Below, piece by piece: positions 32,854 through 41,465 of a DNA stretch of 64,000 nucleotides. Positions within the stretch are counted from its first letter, which is position 1. Each line of letters starts with the position of its first letter. Both the position numbers and the translations under genes were made by a program. Source of the DNA: Paracoccus liaowanqingii (GTDB taxonomy: Bacteria; Pseudomonadota; Alphaproteobacteria; Rhodobacterales; Rhodobacteraceae); the NCBI RefSeq assembly GCF_004683865.2, contig NZ_CP038439.1, positions 653,501 through 717,500 on the forward strand, written 5' to 3'. Below the pieces are notes generated by a model. The model saw only the letters and a program-made list of their open reading frames with translations, had not been told where the DNA came from and ran no database searches.

Positions 32854-33060
32854 ATGATCGAACTGTTCTTCGTTGCCTGCCTGCTGACCGACCCCCAGGC
32901 CTGCACCGACCACAGCCTGCTCTTCGAAGAGCAGAACGGCCTGTTCACCTGCATGCTGCAGGGCCAGAACGAACTGGCCCGGTGGAGCCAGACCCACCCG
33001 ACCGTGCAGGTCCGCGAGTGGAAATGCCGCTATGCTGATCAGGACGAGCGCAAGGCCTGA
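32854..33060 (+). CDS. Small four-cysteine protein, paralog 1
   Basis: A 68-residue protein starting MIELFFVACLLTDPQAC. Cysteines fall at residues 9, 17, about 35 and about 59, and WKCRYA ends the conserved part. ATG 32854 is chosen because it has AAGGAA upstream and aligns with the second copy at 33199. The hydrophobic start is too short for a clear signal peptide. I do not recognise a described function. A tandem paralog follows 138 bases later, and both precede the convergent ccr gene. Confidence 0.65.
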   Translation: MIELFFVACLLTDPQACTDHSLLFEEQNGLFTCMLQGQNELARWSQTHPTVQVREWKCRYADQDERKA

Positions 33061-33121
33061 CCTGCCGCAACGCCCTGCCAGGACAACGCAATCTGCCCGG
33101 CCCGTGGGCATCCGGCCCGCG

Positions 33122-33139
33122 GCGGCCCCTGCGGGCCGC
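33122..33139 (+). terminator. Hairpin between the two small paralogs
   Basis: GCGGCCC (33122-33128), loop CTGC, GGGCCGC (33133-33139), then AAAA on the plus strand. It could terminate paralog 1 or, read on the other strand (TTTT upstream), belong to another transcript. Weak without a downstream T-run on the plus strand. Confidence 0.35.
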
Positions 33140-33198
33140 AAAAGGATTCGGTCAGCCTCGCGGGATATGAGAGGGTGACGGACGGGGAGGGCAAACGG

Positions 33199-33417
33199 AT
33201 GGTGTTGCCCATGATCGAACTGCTCTTCGTCGTCTGCCTGTCCAGCGAACCCGCCAGCTGCCGCGACCGCAGCATGATCTTTACCGAAGACATCGGCCTG
33301 ATGGGCTGCATGATGGGCGCCCAGAGCCAGTTGGCCAAATGGGTCGAGACCCGCCCCCAGGAACGCATCGTCAGCTGGCGCTGCAAGGCCGCAGGGGCGT
33401 CCGAACGGTCGGCCTGA
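33199..33417 (+). CDS. Small four-cysteine protein, paralog 2
   Basis: A 72-residue protein, MVLPMIELLFVVCLSSEPASC at the start, then MGCMMGAQSQLAKW and SWRCKA. The four cysteines and the spacing match paralog 1 (FFVAC/LFVVC, PQAC/PASC, FTCM/MGCM, WKC/WRC), so the pair is a tandem duplication that has diverged to about 40 percent identity. GGAGG lies 8 bases before ATG 33199; the internal ATG 33211 would give the same start as paralog 1. Function unknown. Confidence 0.65.
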   Translation: MVLPMIELLFVVCLSSEPASCRDRSMIFTEDIGLMGCMMGAQSQLAKWVETRPQERIVSWRCKAAGASERSA

Positions 33418-33466
33418 CCGGCGCGCCCGGTCCCCGAGGGGCCGGGCGCGGGTCGCAAGTTGGGTT

Positions 33467-34756
33467 TCAGCGGCGCCCGGCGTCCAGCGCATCCTCGAAG
33501 GTGCGCAGGCCCGCGACGGGCGACTGGACCAGAACGGACATGTTGCCCGGCTTGTGCTGGTTCTTGTACATCTTCATATGCGCCGCCGGAATGTCGGCCC
33601 AGGGGAAGACCTCGGACATGCAGGGATCCAGGCGACGCTCCAGCATCAGCTGGTTGGCGGCGCTGGCCTGCTTGAGATGGGCGAAGTGGCTGCCCTGCAC
33701 GCGCTTCTGGTGCATCCACAGGTATCGCACGTCGAAGGTGCAGTTGAACCCGGTGGTGCCGGCGCAGATGACGATCATGCCGCCTTTCTTGCAGACCAGG
33801 GTCGAGACGGGGAAGGTCGCCTCGCCGGGATGCTCGAAGACGATGTCGACATTGTTGCCCTTGCCGGTGATCGCCCAGATGGCGGCGCCGAACTTGCGCG
33901 CCTCGGTGAACCACTCCTTGTATTCGGGGGTGTTCACGGTGGGCAGCTGGCCCCAGCAGCGGAATTCCTTGCGGTTGATGACGCCTTTCGCGCCCAGGCC
34001 CATGACGAAGTCGCGCTTGTCCTCCTCGCTGATGACGCCGATGGCATTGCCGCCTGCGGCGTTGATCAGCTGGATGGCATAGGACCCCAGGCCCCCCGAG
34101 GCGCCCCAGACCAGCACGTTCATGCCGGGCTTCAGCTCGTGCGGCTCGTGCCCGAACAGCATGCGATAGGCGGTGGCCAGGGTCAGGGTGTAGCAGGCCG
34201 ATTCCTCCCAGGTCAGGTGGGTGGGGCGGGGCATCAACTGCTGGGCCTGCACGCGGGTGAACTGGGCGAAACTGCCATCCGGCGTCTCGTAGCCCCAGAT
34301 CCGCTGCGTGGGCGAGAACATCGGGTCGCCGCCGTTGCAATGCTCGTCGTCGCCGTCATCCTGGTTGCAGTGGATCACGACCTCGTCGCCGACCTTCCAG
34401 CGCTTGACCTTGTCGCCCACCGCCCACACGATACCCGAGGCGTCCGAGCCCGCGATGTGATAGGGCTGCTTGTGCACGTCGAACATGCTGATCGGCTGGC
34501 CCAGGCCCGCCCAGATCCCGTTGTAGTTCACGCCCGCCGCCATCACCAAGACCAGCACCTCGTTGCTGTCGATGGCGGGGGTGTCGACGACCTCCAGCTG
34601 CATGGCCTGATCGGGCTCGCCCTGACGCTCGCGGCGGATCGTCCAGGCGTGCATCTGCGCGGGAACATGGCCCAGGGGGGGCATCTCGCCGATGTCGTAG
34701 AGGTCTTTGACGGGGGCGTCATAGGGTGCGATCGGGGTCGGGGCGTCGAGGGCCAT
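33467..34756 (-). CDS. ccr: Crotonyl-CoA carboxylase/reductase
   Basis: A 429-residue zinc-less MDR-family enzyme, the key step of the ethylmalonyl-CoA pathway: NADPH-dependent reductive carboxylation of crotonyl-CoA to ethylmalonyl-CoA. The substrate loop AGVNYNGIWAGLG holds the conserved CO2-site asparagine, the NADPH fold is VLVWGASGGLGSYAIQL, and HCNQDDGDDEHCNGGDP is a Ccr-type insertion. ATG 34756 gives the usual MALDAPTPIAPYDAPVKDLY start. Divergent from ecm, with which it shares a 210-base promoter region and a pathway. Confidence 0.95.
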   Translation of the reverse strand: MALDAPTPIAPYDAPVKDLYDIGEMPPLGHVPAQMHAWTIRRERQGEPDQAMQLEVVDTPAIDSNEVLVLVMAAGVNYNGIWAGLGQPISMFDVHKQPYHIAGSDASGIVWAVGDKVKRWKVGDEVVIHCNQDDGDDEHCNGGDPMFSPTQRIWGYETPDGSFAQFTRVQAQQLMPRPTHLTWEESACYTLTLATAYRMLFGHEPHELKPGMNVLVWGASGGLGSYAIQLINAAGGNAIGVISEEDKRDFVMGLGAKGVINRKEFRCWGQLPTVNTPEYKEWFTEARKFGAAIWAITGKGNNVDIVFEHPGEATFPVSTLVCKKGGMIVICAGTTGFNCTFDVRYLWMHQKRVQGSHFAHLKQASAANQLMLERRLDPCMSEVFPWADIPAAHMKMYKNQHKPGNMSVLVQSPVAGLRTFEDALDAGRR

Positions 34757-34966
34757 CTGCGTCTCCTGTCCAGTGCTGCGGTGCGGAATCACCGCGCCAA
34801 TTTGCCCGGTTCTACGGATCGTCGCGCAAGAATGCAATACTTCAGGGCGAAACAAAGAAACAATATTTCAACGAGGGACGCCGCATTGCCGCGCTGCGGC
34901 GAATTGACGACGCATCTATGTGTCTGTATCCCTGTGTCTCAGGACATATTCTTGCGAGGGACCGTG
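34757..34966. promoter_or_regulatory. Divergent ccr/ecm control region
   Basis: The 210 bases between the two pathway genes are AT-richer in the centre. TTTGC at 34801-34805, GCAA at 34827-34830, TGCAA at 34832-34836 and GCGAAA at 34848-34853 could be half-sites of a regulator of the RamB/CcrR kind that controls this pathway in relatives, but I cannot match a proven consensus. GAGGG lies before ecm ATG 34967. Confidence 0.35.
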
Positions 34967-36925
34967 ATGGCCGACAAGGACAAGCCCTGGCTGTTCCGCA
35001 CCTATGCGGGCCATTCCACGGCGGCGAAATCGAATGCGCTGTATCGCACCAACCTGTCCAAGGGGCAGACCGGCCTGTCGGTGGCCTTCGACCTGCCGAC
35101 CCAGACCGGCTATGACAGCGACCACATCCTGGCGCGGGGCGAGGTGGGCAAGGTCGGCGTCCCGATCAGCCATCTGGGCGACATGCGCACGCTGTTCCGC
35201 GATATCCCGCTGGACCAGATGAACACCTCGATGACGATCAACGCGACCGCGCCGTGGCTGTTGTCGCTGTATATCGCCGTGGCCGAGGAACAGGGGGCCG
35301 ATGTCGGCCAGCTGCAGGGCACGGTGCAGAACGACCTGATCAAGGAATACCTGTCGCGCGGCACCTATATCTGCCCACCCAAGCCATCGTTGGCGATGAT
35401 CACCGACGTCGCCGCCTACACGCGCGAGCATCTGCCGCGCTGGAACCCGATGAATGTCTGCAGCTATCACCTGCAGGAGGCCGGGGCCACGCCCGAGCAG
35501 GAACTGTCCTATGCGCTGGCCACCGCCATCGCCGTGCTGGACGACCTGAAGGGCAAGGTGCCCGCCGACAGCTTCCCCGAGATGGTCGGGCGTATCAGCT
35601 TCTTCGTGAATGCCGGCATCCGCTTCGTGACCGAGCTGTGCAAGATGCGCGCCTTCACCGAGCTGTGGGACGAGATCACCCGCGACCGCTATGGCATCAC
35701 CGACGAGAAGTACCGCCGGTTCCGCTATGGCGTGCAGGTCAACAGCCTGGGCCTGACCGAGCAGCAGCCCGAGAACAACGTCTATCGCATCCTGCTGGAG
35801 ATGCTGGCGGTGACGCTGTCCAAAAGCGCCCGCGCCCGCGCCGTGCAATTGCCCGCCTGGAACGAGGCGCTTGGCCTGCCGCGCCCCTGGGACCAGCAAT
35901 GGTCGCTGCGCATGCAGCAGATCCTGGCCTACGAGACCGACCTGCTGGAATATGGCGACCTGTTCGACGGCAACCCGGTGATCGCGGCCAAGGTCGAGGA
36001 TCTGAAGCAGGGCGCCCGGAACGAGCTGGCGCTGCTGGACCAGATGGGCGGGGCGATCGCCGCGATCGACCACATGAAGGCGCGGCTCGTCGAATCGAAT
36101 GCCGCGCGGCTTGGCCGGATCGAGACGAACGAGACGGTCGTCGTCGGCGTGAACCGCTGGCAGCAGGCCGAACCCTCGCCCCTGACCGCAGGCGACGGCG
36201 GGATCATGACCGTCGATCCGGCGGTCGAGCAGGACCAGATCGGCCGCCTGCAGGCCTGGCGCGCGGACCGGGACGCCGAGGCCGTGCGCCGCGCGCTGGA
36301 GGACCTGCGCGAGGCGGCGCGGACCGGGGGCAATGTCATGCCCGCCTCGATCGCGGCGGCGCGGGCCGGGGTCACGACCGGCGAATGGGCGGGCGTCATG
36401 CGCGAGGTCCACGGCGAATATCGCGGCCCGACGGGCGTGTCCTCCAGCCCGTCGAACCGGACCGAGGGGCTGGAACAGATCCGCGAGGCCGTCGATGCGG
36501 TCAGCGTCCGCCTAGGGCGGCGGCTGAAGTTCTTGGTGGGCAAGCCGGGACTGGACGGCCATTCCAACGGGGCCGAGCAGATCGCCTTCCGCGCCCGCGA
36601 CTGCGGCATGGACATCACCTACGAGGGCATCCGCCTGACCCCCGAGGACATCGTGCGCCGCGCCCGCGAGGAAGAGGCCCATGTCCTGGGCCTGTCGATC
36701 CTGTCGGGCAGCCACATGCCGCTGATTGCGGATCTGATGGCGCGCATGCGGGCCGAGGGGCTGGCCCATGTGCCGGTGATCGTCGGCGGCATCATCCCCG
36801 ACGACGATGCCCGTCGCCTGACCGAGATGGGCGTCGCGCGTGTCTACACGCCCAAGGATTTCCAGCTGAACACCATCATGCTGGACATCGTGCAGCTGGT
36901 CGAACCGGGGGCAGAGGCCGCCTGA
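34967..36925 (+). CDS. ecm: (2R)-ethylmalonyl-CoA mutase
   Basis: A 652-residue coenzyme B12-dependent acyl-CoA mutase that turns (2R)-ethylmalonyl-CoA into (2S)-methylsuccinyl-CoA. The N-terminal TIM-barrel carries FDLPTQTGYDSDH and MNTSMTINATAPWLLSLY; the C-terminal cobalamin domain (about 520-650) has DGHSNGAEQIA (DxHxxG), LSILSGSH and VIVGGIIPDDD. The single-chain length of about 650 fits Ecm rather than the longer methylmalonyl-CoA mutase. ATG 34967 gives MADKDKPWLFRTYAG, typical of the family. Confidence 0.95.
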   Translation: MADKDKPWLFRTYAGHSTAAKSNALYRTNLSKGQTGLSVAFDLPTQTGYDSDHILARGEVGKVGVPISHLGDMRTLFRDIPLDQMNTSMTINATAPWLLSLYIAVAEEQGADVGQLQGTVQNDLIKEYLSRGTYICPPKPSLAMITDVAAYTREHLPRWNPMNVCSYHLQEAGATPEQELSYALATAIAVLDDLKGKVPADSFPEMVGRISFFVNAGIRFVTELCKMRAFTELWDEITRDRYGITDEKYRRFRYGVQVNSLGLTEQQPENNVYRILLEMLAVTLSKSARARAVQLPAWNEALGLPRPWDQQWSLRMQQILAYETDLLEYGDLFDGNPVIAAKVEDLKQGARNELALLDQMGGAIAAIDHMKARLVESNAARLGRIETNETVVVGVNRWQQAEPSPLTAGDGGIMTVDPAVEQDQIGRLQAWRADRDAEAVRRALEDLREAARTGGNVMPASIAAARAGVTTGEWAGVMREVHGEYRGPTGVSSSPSNRTEGLEQIREAVDAVSVRLGRRLKFLVGKPGLDGHSNGAEQIAFRARDCGMDITYEGIRLTPEDIVRRAREEEAHVLGLSILSGSHMPLIADLMARMRAEGLAHVPVIVGGIIPDDDARRLTEMGVARVYTPKDFQLNTIMLDIVQLVEPGAEAA

Positions 36926-37025
36926 GAACGGGCGGATCCATGCCTGATGTACCGGGGCGGGGGTTGCGGGGTGAACCCGGCTGCCCTTAAGCCGTTTGGG
37001 CGACGCGCAAACCAAGGCAGCCCCT

Positions 37026-37948
37026 ATGACCCATCCCTCCCGCCGCGCCAGTGCGATCGACCCGCTGCGCCTGTTCCTGGCGCTCAGCGTCGTGGCCCTG
37101 CACAGCGGCTTTCCCGAGGCCGTGCCCGCGCTGGTCAAGCAGGGGCTGTTCAACGGGCTCTATCGGCTGGCGGTGCCGGTCTTCGCGGTCATCTCGGGCT
37201 ATTATTTCTGGCCCGCGCTGCAGGGGGGCGGGCCGGGGCCTATCTGCGGCGAATCGCAGCGCTGTACCTGCTGTGGATGGCGATCTATCTGCCGATCTAT
37301 GGGCCGGACCTGACCGGGGCGGGCCATGCGGCGCGGACGCTGGTCTTCGGCTATTTCCACCTGTGGTTCCTGCCGGGACTGCTGGTCTCGGCCCTGCTGG
37401 TCTGGCTGCTGCGGCGCTCCGGGCGGATCGGCGGGGCGGCGGCGCTGTTGGCGGCGACGGGGCTTGGGATGCAGGTCCTGGTCCTGTCGGGGCAGGCGCA
37501 GATCTCTCTGGACAGCTATCGCAACGGGCTGTTCACCATCTTTCCCTTCTTCGCGGCGGGCGTGCTGCTGGCGCAGGGACGGGGGCGCTGGCTGGAGCGC
37601 CGGGCCCTGCCGCTGGCGGGGCTTTCGCTGCTGGCCGTGCTGGGGGAAAGCCTGATCTGGTACCGGATCGCCGGAGGGGGCTGGGGCGTGGACATGATGG
37701 CCTCGCTGCTGCTGGCGGCGCCCGCGCTGTTCCTGGCGGCCAAGGCGCTTCCGGGGCCGGGGGACGGCAAGCGGATCGCCAGCATGGCGGCCTTCGTCTA
37801 TTTCAGCCACGTGATGATGATGATCGTCGCCAGCCGCTTCGGGCTGGAGGGCGACGTGAAGGCGCTTGCGGTGATGGCCCTGTGCCTGGGGCTGGCCGCC
37901 TGGCTGGGCATCGGCACGCGCCGGCCGGTCCTGGCCTTCTTCACCTGA
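37026..37948 (+). pseudogene. Acyltransferase family 3 gene interrupted by a frameshift
   Basis: A membrane acyltransferase of the OafA/acyltransferase_3 family, about 307 residues if repaired. The frame from ATG 37026 encodes IDPLRLFLALSVVALHSG, with the catalytic-type histidine of the family, up to the G-run at 37223-37228. Beyond it the protein continues in the +1 neighbouring frame (AYLRRIAALYLLWMAIYLP onward) to TGA at 37946-37948. One extra G in that run restores a single frame with about nine transmembrane helices. The break is either real, phase-variable, or a sequencing error; the similar defect in mraY favours error. Family members acylate cell-surface sugars; substrate unknown. Confidence 0.75.
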
Positions 37949-37961
37949 CCCCCGAATGCTA

Positions 37962-37987
37962 AACGCCGCCCCCGAAGGGGCGGCGTT
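37962..37987. terminator. Bidirectional terminator, acyltransferase/rpmE
   Basis: Perfect 11-bp stem AACGCCGCCCC (37962-37972) with GGGGCGGCGTT (37977-37987) closed by a stable CGAA tetraloop, between convergent genes. On the minus strand it is followed by TAGC after TTT, so it best serves rpmE. Confidence 0.8.
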
Positions 37988-38013
37988 CGCAGGGTCGGGC
38001 GGCAGGCGTGGGA

Positions 38014-38235
38014 TCAGAAGCCCAGGCCGGCGTATTTCGACTTGAACTTGGACACGCGGCCGCCGGCATCCATCAGGCGGCCCGAGCCGCCGGTCCAGGC
38101 CGGGTGCGAGGTCGGATCGATGTCCAGCGACATGGAATCGCCCTCGGCGCCCCAGGTGGACCGCGTGGAATAGGTCGTTCCGTCCGTCATCTTGATCGAG
38201 ATCATGTGATAATCGGGGTGAATTTCTTTTTTCAT
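38014..38235 (-). CDS. rpmE: 50S ribosomal protein L31
   Basis: A 73-residue ribosomal protein with the L31 start [10 protein letters not shown] and C-terminal [11 protein letters not shown]. It has no cysteine, so it is the zinc-independent form of type A L31. It lies 14 bases after rplS on the same strand and is the last gene before the shared terminator at 37962. Confidence 0.93.
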   Translation of the reverse strand: MKKEIHPDYHMISIKMTDGTTYSTRSTWGAEGDSMSLDIDPTSHPAWTGGSGRLMDAGGRVSKFKSKYAGLGF

Positions 38236-38249
38236 GGCGTGACCTCTGC

Positions 38250-38633
38250 TCAGGCTTTCGCGTCCGACAGCGGACGATAGTTGGTCTTCTCGACGATGCG
38301 GGCGGATTTGCCGCGACGGTCGCGCAGGTAGTACAGCTTGGCGCGACGGACCTTGCCACGGCGCACGACCTCGATCGCGGCGATGTTGGTCGCGTATAGC
38401 GGGAACACGCGTTCCACGCCCTCGCCGAAGCTGATCTTGCGCACCGTGAAGCTGGCCGCGATGCCGCTGCCGCCCTTGCGCGAGATGCAGACGCCCTCGT
38501 AGTTCTGGACGCGGGTGCGGGTGCCCTCGGTCACCTTGTAGCCGACGCGGATCGTGTCGCCGGCCCGGAAATCGGGGATGGTCTTGCCGAGCTCTGCGAT
38601 CTGCTCGGCTTCGAGTTGTGCGATCAGGTTCAT
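38250..38633 (-). CDS. rplS: 50S ribosomal protein L19
   Basis: A 127-residue L19. [29 protein letters not shown] and the C-terminal [24 protein letters not shown] are typical. It sits at the 30S-50S interface. Its ATG overlaps the trmD stop (ATGA), giving the classical order rpsP-rimM-trmD-rplS. Confidence 0.96.
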   Translation of the reverse strand: MNLIAQLEAEQIAELGKTIPDFRAGDTIRVGYKVTEGTRTRVQNYEGVCISRKGGSGIAASFTVRKISFGEGVERVFPLYATNIAAIEVVRRGKVRRAKLYYLRDRRGKSARIVEKTNYRPLSDAKA

Positions 38634-39541
38634 CGCTTGGGTTCCTTCTCATGCTCGCGGTGTATCCGCGATTGGTCTGATGCGCCCGAGCGCTGTCGGT
38701 CCTTAGCCGGGTCCACATGCGTGTCCGCATATGCCCGCCACAGATCGGGGCGGCGTTGCTTTGTCAGCCCTTCGGCCTCACCGGACCGCCATTTCGCGAT
38801 GGCTGCGTGATTGCCCGACAACAGCACGGGCGGGATCTCGCGGCCATCCCAGAGGGCGGGCTTGGTGAACTGCGGCGCTTCCAGAAGACCCCGGTTGCCG
38901 ATGGAAAAGGATTCCTCGGCCAGGGAATCATGATTGCCCAGCACGCGCGGTATAAGCCGGACCGTCGCGTCGATCAAGACCTGAGCGGCGATCTCTCCTC
39001 CGGTCAGGACATAATCGCCGATGCTGACCTCCTCGACCTGATGGGCGTCCAGCACGCGCTGGTCGATCCCCTCGAAGCGGCCGCAGATCAGCGTGACGCC
39101 GGGGCCTGCCGCCAGCTCGCGGGCGCGTGCCTGCGTCAGGGGCCTGCCGCGCGGCGACATGTAGATGACGGGCAGGGGCTGGCCGCGCCCGGCCTCGCGC
39201 AGGGCCGCGTCCATCACGTCGGCCCGGATCACCATGCCCGCGCCGCCGCCCGCGGGCGTGTCGTCGACATTGCGGTGCCGGCCCATGCCGAAATCGCGCA
39301 GGGCGATGGTCTGCAGGTTCCACAGGCCCTGCGCCAGCGCCTTGCCGGTCAGCGACAGGCCCAGGATGCCGGGGAAGGCCTCGGGGAACAGCGTGATGAT
39401 CCGCGCGGTCCAAGTGCCCAGGACCTGCGGCTCGGCCATCAGCTCGCGCGGCTTCAGGCAGGGGCGGATGGACAGGCGGCCATGGGACTTCGGCCCTGCC
39501 GCGGGGGATTGGGGCCCGTCCGGGGGGGCCGGATCGGTCAT
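38630..39541 (-). CDS. trmD: tRNA (guanine-N1)-methyltransferase TrmD
   Basis: A 303-residue SPOUT methyltransferase that makes m1G37 and so prevents frameshifting. The trefoil-knot SAM site is [12 protein letters not shown] and [11 protein letters not shown]. The enzyme proper starts at about residue 43 ([15 protein letters not shown]); the first 35-40 residues form an unusual Pro/Gly/Ser leader. I keep ATG 39541 because it overlaps the rimM stop (ATGA); the internal ATG 39439 would give a more standard length. A C-terminal extension of about 40 charged residues is also present. Confidence 0.93.
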   Translation of the reverse strand: MTDPAPPDGPQSPAAGPKSHGRLSIRPCLKPRELMAEPQVLGTWTARIITLFPEAFPGILGLSLTGKALAQGLWNLQTIALRDFGMGRHRNVDDTPAGGGAGMVIRADVMDAALREAGRGQPLPVIYMSPRGRPLTQARARELAAGPGVTLICGRFEGIDQRVLDAHQVEEVSIGDYVLTGGEIAAQVLIDATVRLIPRVLGNHDSLAEESFSIGNRGLLEAPQFTKPALWDGREIPPVLLSGNHAAIAKWRSGEAEGLTKQRRPDLWRAYADTHVDPAKDRQRSGASDQSRIHREHEKEPKR

Positions 39542-40065
39542 TCTTCGCGCGGCTCGAGCGGGTCGGCCTCGCCCGAACCGGGCGGATCCGCCACGATGCG
39601 GCGCGCGGCCAGATCGACGGTCGGCACGACGGCGCGGGTGAAGGGCAGCATCAGGATCTGGGCGCCGCCCACGATCTCGATGATGTCGCCGGCGCCGTGA
39701 TCATAGAGCGCCCGCACCCGGCCTAGGGGCTTGCCGCCGGTATCGACGACATCCAGCCCGATCAGGTCGGCGTGGTAGAATTCATCGTCGGGCAGCGAGG
39801 GCAGGGCCGCGCGCGGTGCCCAGAGGGTCACGCCGCGCAGCGCGTCGGCATCCTCCTTGGTGGCGACGCCCTTGATCCGGGCGCCCAAGGCGCCCGAGAC
39901 CTCGCGGGTCAGCGAGATCTCGAACTGGCGGCTGCCGTCTTCCGAGGTCAGCGGCGTGTAGGTCGCAATATCGGCCGGGTCCGAGCAGAAGCTTTTCAGC
40001 CGCACCTCGCCATGAACCCCGAAGGCTCCGGCGATTGCGCCGACGCAGATGCGGTCGTCCGTCAT
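39538..40065 (-). CDS. rimM: Ribosome maturation factor RimM
   Basis: A 175-residue 30S assembly factor: N-terminal RimM domain ([21 protein letters not shown]), followed by the PRC-barrel ([32 protein letters not shown]). It binds S19 in the 30S head during maturation. It follows rpsP after 52 bases containing a strong hairpin and overlaps trmD. Confidence 0.95.
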   Translation of the reverse strand: MTDDRICVGAIAGAFGVHGEVRLKSFCSDPADIATYTPLTSEDGSRQFEISLTREVSGALGARIKGVATKEDADALRGVTLWAPRAALPSLPDDEFYHADLIGLDVVDTGGKPLGRVRALYDHGAGDIIEIVGGAQILMLPFTRAVVPTVDLAARRIVADPPGSGEADPLEPREE

Positions 40066-40088
40066 GTCACACCTTTGCGAAAGGGTCC

Positions 40089-40109
40089 GGCGGGGGGCGA
40101 CCCCCCGCC
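40089..40109 (-). terminator. Hairpin between rpsP and rimM (attenuator-like)
   Basis: GGCGGGGGG (40089-40097), loop CGA, CCCCCCGCC (40101-40109), a perfect 9-bp stem just downstream of rpsP; on the minus strand it is followed by GGACCCTTTCGC. A partial terminator here would lower rimM-trmD relative to rpsP. Confidence 0.6.
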
Positions 40110-40117
40110 AGCGGGGA

Positions 40118-40474
40118 TCACTCGGCTTCGGCGGGCGCTGCGGCCTTGGCGGCGCGCTCGTCGGCGCGGGCCTTGGCTTTCTTGCCGGGCTCGGCCTTCT
40201 TCATATTCTTGCGCTCGGCCTTTTCCTTGACGCCGGCGGCTTCCAGGAAGCGGGCGACGCGGTCGGTCGGCTGTGCGCCCTGGCCCAGCCAGTACTGGAC
40301 GCGCTCGAGGTCCATCTTGACGCGCTCTTCGCTGTCCTTCGCCAGCAGCGGGTTGTAGGTGCCCAGCTTCTCGATGAAGCGGCCGTCGCGCGGCATGCGC
40401 GAATCGGAGGCCACGATGGCATAGTGCGGGCGTTTCTTGCTGCCACCACGGGCAAGGCGGATCTTCATGGACAT
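40118..40474 (-). CDS. rpsP: 30S ribosomal protein S16
   Basis: A 118-residue S16: [42 protein letters not shown] is split here as [18 protein letters not shown] and [13 protein letters not shown] Lys/Ala/Glu tail of about 35 residues follows the conserved domain, as in other alphaproteobacteria. First ribosomal gene of the cluster, 31 bases after a chorismate mutase gene. Confidence 0.96.
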   Translation of the reverse strand: MSMKIRLARGGSKKRPHYAIVASDSRMPRDGRFIEKLGTYNPLLAKDSEERVKMDLERVQYWLGQGAQPTDRVARFLEAAGVKEKAERKNMKKAEPGKKAKARADERAAKAAAPAEAE

Positions 40475-40505
40475 GGGGTCGTCTCCTTGGTTTTCTGGGG
40501 TCCGG

Positions 40506-40802
40506 TCAGGACTGGTATTGCTCGTGATGCCGGATGACTTCGGCGATCACGAAGGTCAGGAACTTGCGCGCGAAGGCCGGATCGAGATCGGCCTCGCGCG
40601 CGAGGCGTTCCAGCCGCTCGATCTGCTGCGCTTCGCGCGAGGGATCGGACGGCGGAAGGTCGTGCCGGGCCTTGAGGCGGCCGACGGACTGGGTGTGGCG
40701 GAAGCGTTCGGCCAGTGTGTAGACCAGGATGGCATCCAGGCGGTCGATGCTGGCGCGGTGTTCGGCCAGAAGCTGGGCGGCGCGGGTCGCGGCGTCGGTC
40801 AT
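40506..40802 (-). CDS. Chorismate mutase, AroQ type
   Basis: A 98-residue helical protein with the AroQ pattern: [20 protein letters not shown] in helix 1, [20 protein letters not shown] with the conserved lysine, and a third helix [16 protein letters not shown]. It makes prephenate for phenylalanine and tyrosine. It is only distantly similar to the AroQ protein at 10511-10813. Coupled by ATGA to the upstream GNAT gene and 31 bases before rpsP. In alphaproteobacteria a chorismate mutase next to rpsP is common. Confidence 0.88.
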   Translation of the reverse strand: MTDAATRAAQLLAEHRASIDRLDAILVYTLAERFRHTQSVGRLKARHDLPPSDPSREAQQIERLERLAREADLDPAFARKFLTFVIAEVIRHHEQYQS

Positions 40803-41344
40803 GCGCCCGCCCCCGCATCCGGAGCGGGGTGGCGGTAGACCAGGCAGGGCTTGTCCCATTGCGGCTGCGGGGCCAACCGGTCGCGGGTGGCGCCGATCCG
40901 TTCCGCCAGCGCGATCGAGCGGGCATTGTCCGGGTCGATATAGCTGACGGCGGTGGTCCAGCCGAGCGTGGTGAAGGCGTGCCGGCGCGCGGCGCGGGCG
41001 GCCTCGGCCACCAGGCCCCGGCCCTCGGCGGCCGAGGACCAGACGGTCCAGCCCAGTTCGCGCTCGGGCCAGCCCTCGGGGAACCACGGGCCGGTCAGGC
41101 CCAGGGGCGTGTCGTCGCCCTTGTGGGTGAAGACGAACATGCCGAAGCCGCGCATGGCCCAATGGCCGATGATATGCCCGAAGGCGCGCCAGCTGGTGCC
41201 CTGCACCTGCGCCGGGCCGCCGCCGATGAAGCGGGCGCGGTCGGAATGGTGAAAGCTGCGCCAATGCGGCCAGTCGCTGCCCTGCGGCGCGCGCAGGGTC
41301 AGGCGGTCGGTGGTCAGGATCGGGGTGGGATCGAGGCGGATCAT
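40799..41344 (-). CDS. GNAT family N-acetyltransferase, RimJ/RimL-like
   Basis: A 181-residue acetyltransferase with N-terminal LTTDRLTLRAPQGSDW, the usual start of this group, and WTVWSSAAEGRGLVAEAARAA as the acetyl-CoA region; DPDNARSIALAERIGA is the C-terminal motif. Acceptor unknown. Its stop overlaps the chorismate mutase start. A dispersed hairpin element lies just upstream of its ATG, separating it from ffh. Confidence 0.88.
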   Translation of the reverse strand: MIRLDPTPILTTDRLTLRAPQGSDWPHWRSFHHSDRARFIGGGPAQVQGTSWRAFGHIIGHWAMRGFGMFVFTHKGDDTPLGLTGPWFPEGWPERELGWTVWSSAAEGRGLVAEAARAARRHAFTTLGWTTAVSYIDPDNARSIALAERIGATRDRLAPQPQWDKPCLVYRHPAPDAGAGA

Positions 41345-41372
41345 CGGGATCCCTTTGTGGCTTGTGCCGGAG

Positions 41373-41421
41373 CGGGGGCTGTCTGCCCCCGCACCCCCGA
41401 GGATATTTTCCCCAAGATGAA
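41373..41421 (-). repeat. Dispersed intergenic hairpin element, subtype I (copy D)
   Basis: Read on the minus strand: TTCATCTTGGGG, AAAATATCCTCGGGGG, then GCGGGGGC-AGACA-GCCCCCGC. It matches copies C and E apart from a few bases. It lies just downstream of ffh, before the GNAT gene, all on the minus strand. Confidence 0.82.
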
Positions 41422-41465
41422 AGGACAGGACTGCCGTGCGGGCAGGAGGGAGGAGGTCGGGCGGG

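Noticed and set aside
36947..37026. Start of the acyltransferase in the frame of its C-terminal half
   Set aside because: The upstream frame from 36947 lacks the conserved N-terminal helix with the catalytic-type histidine, which is found only in the other frame from 37026.
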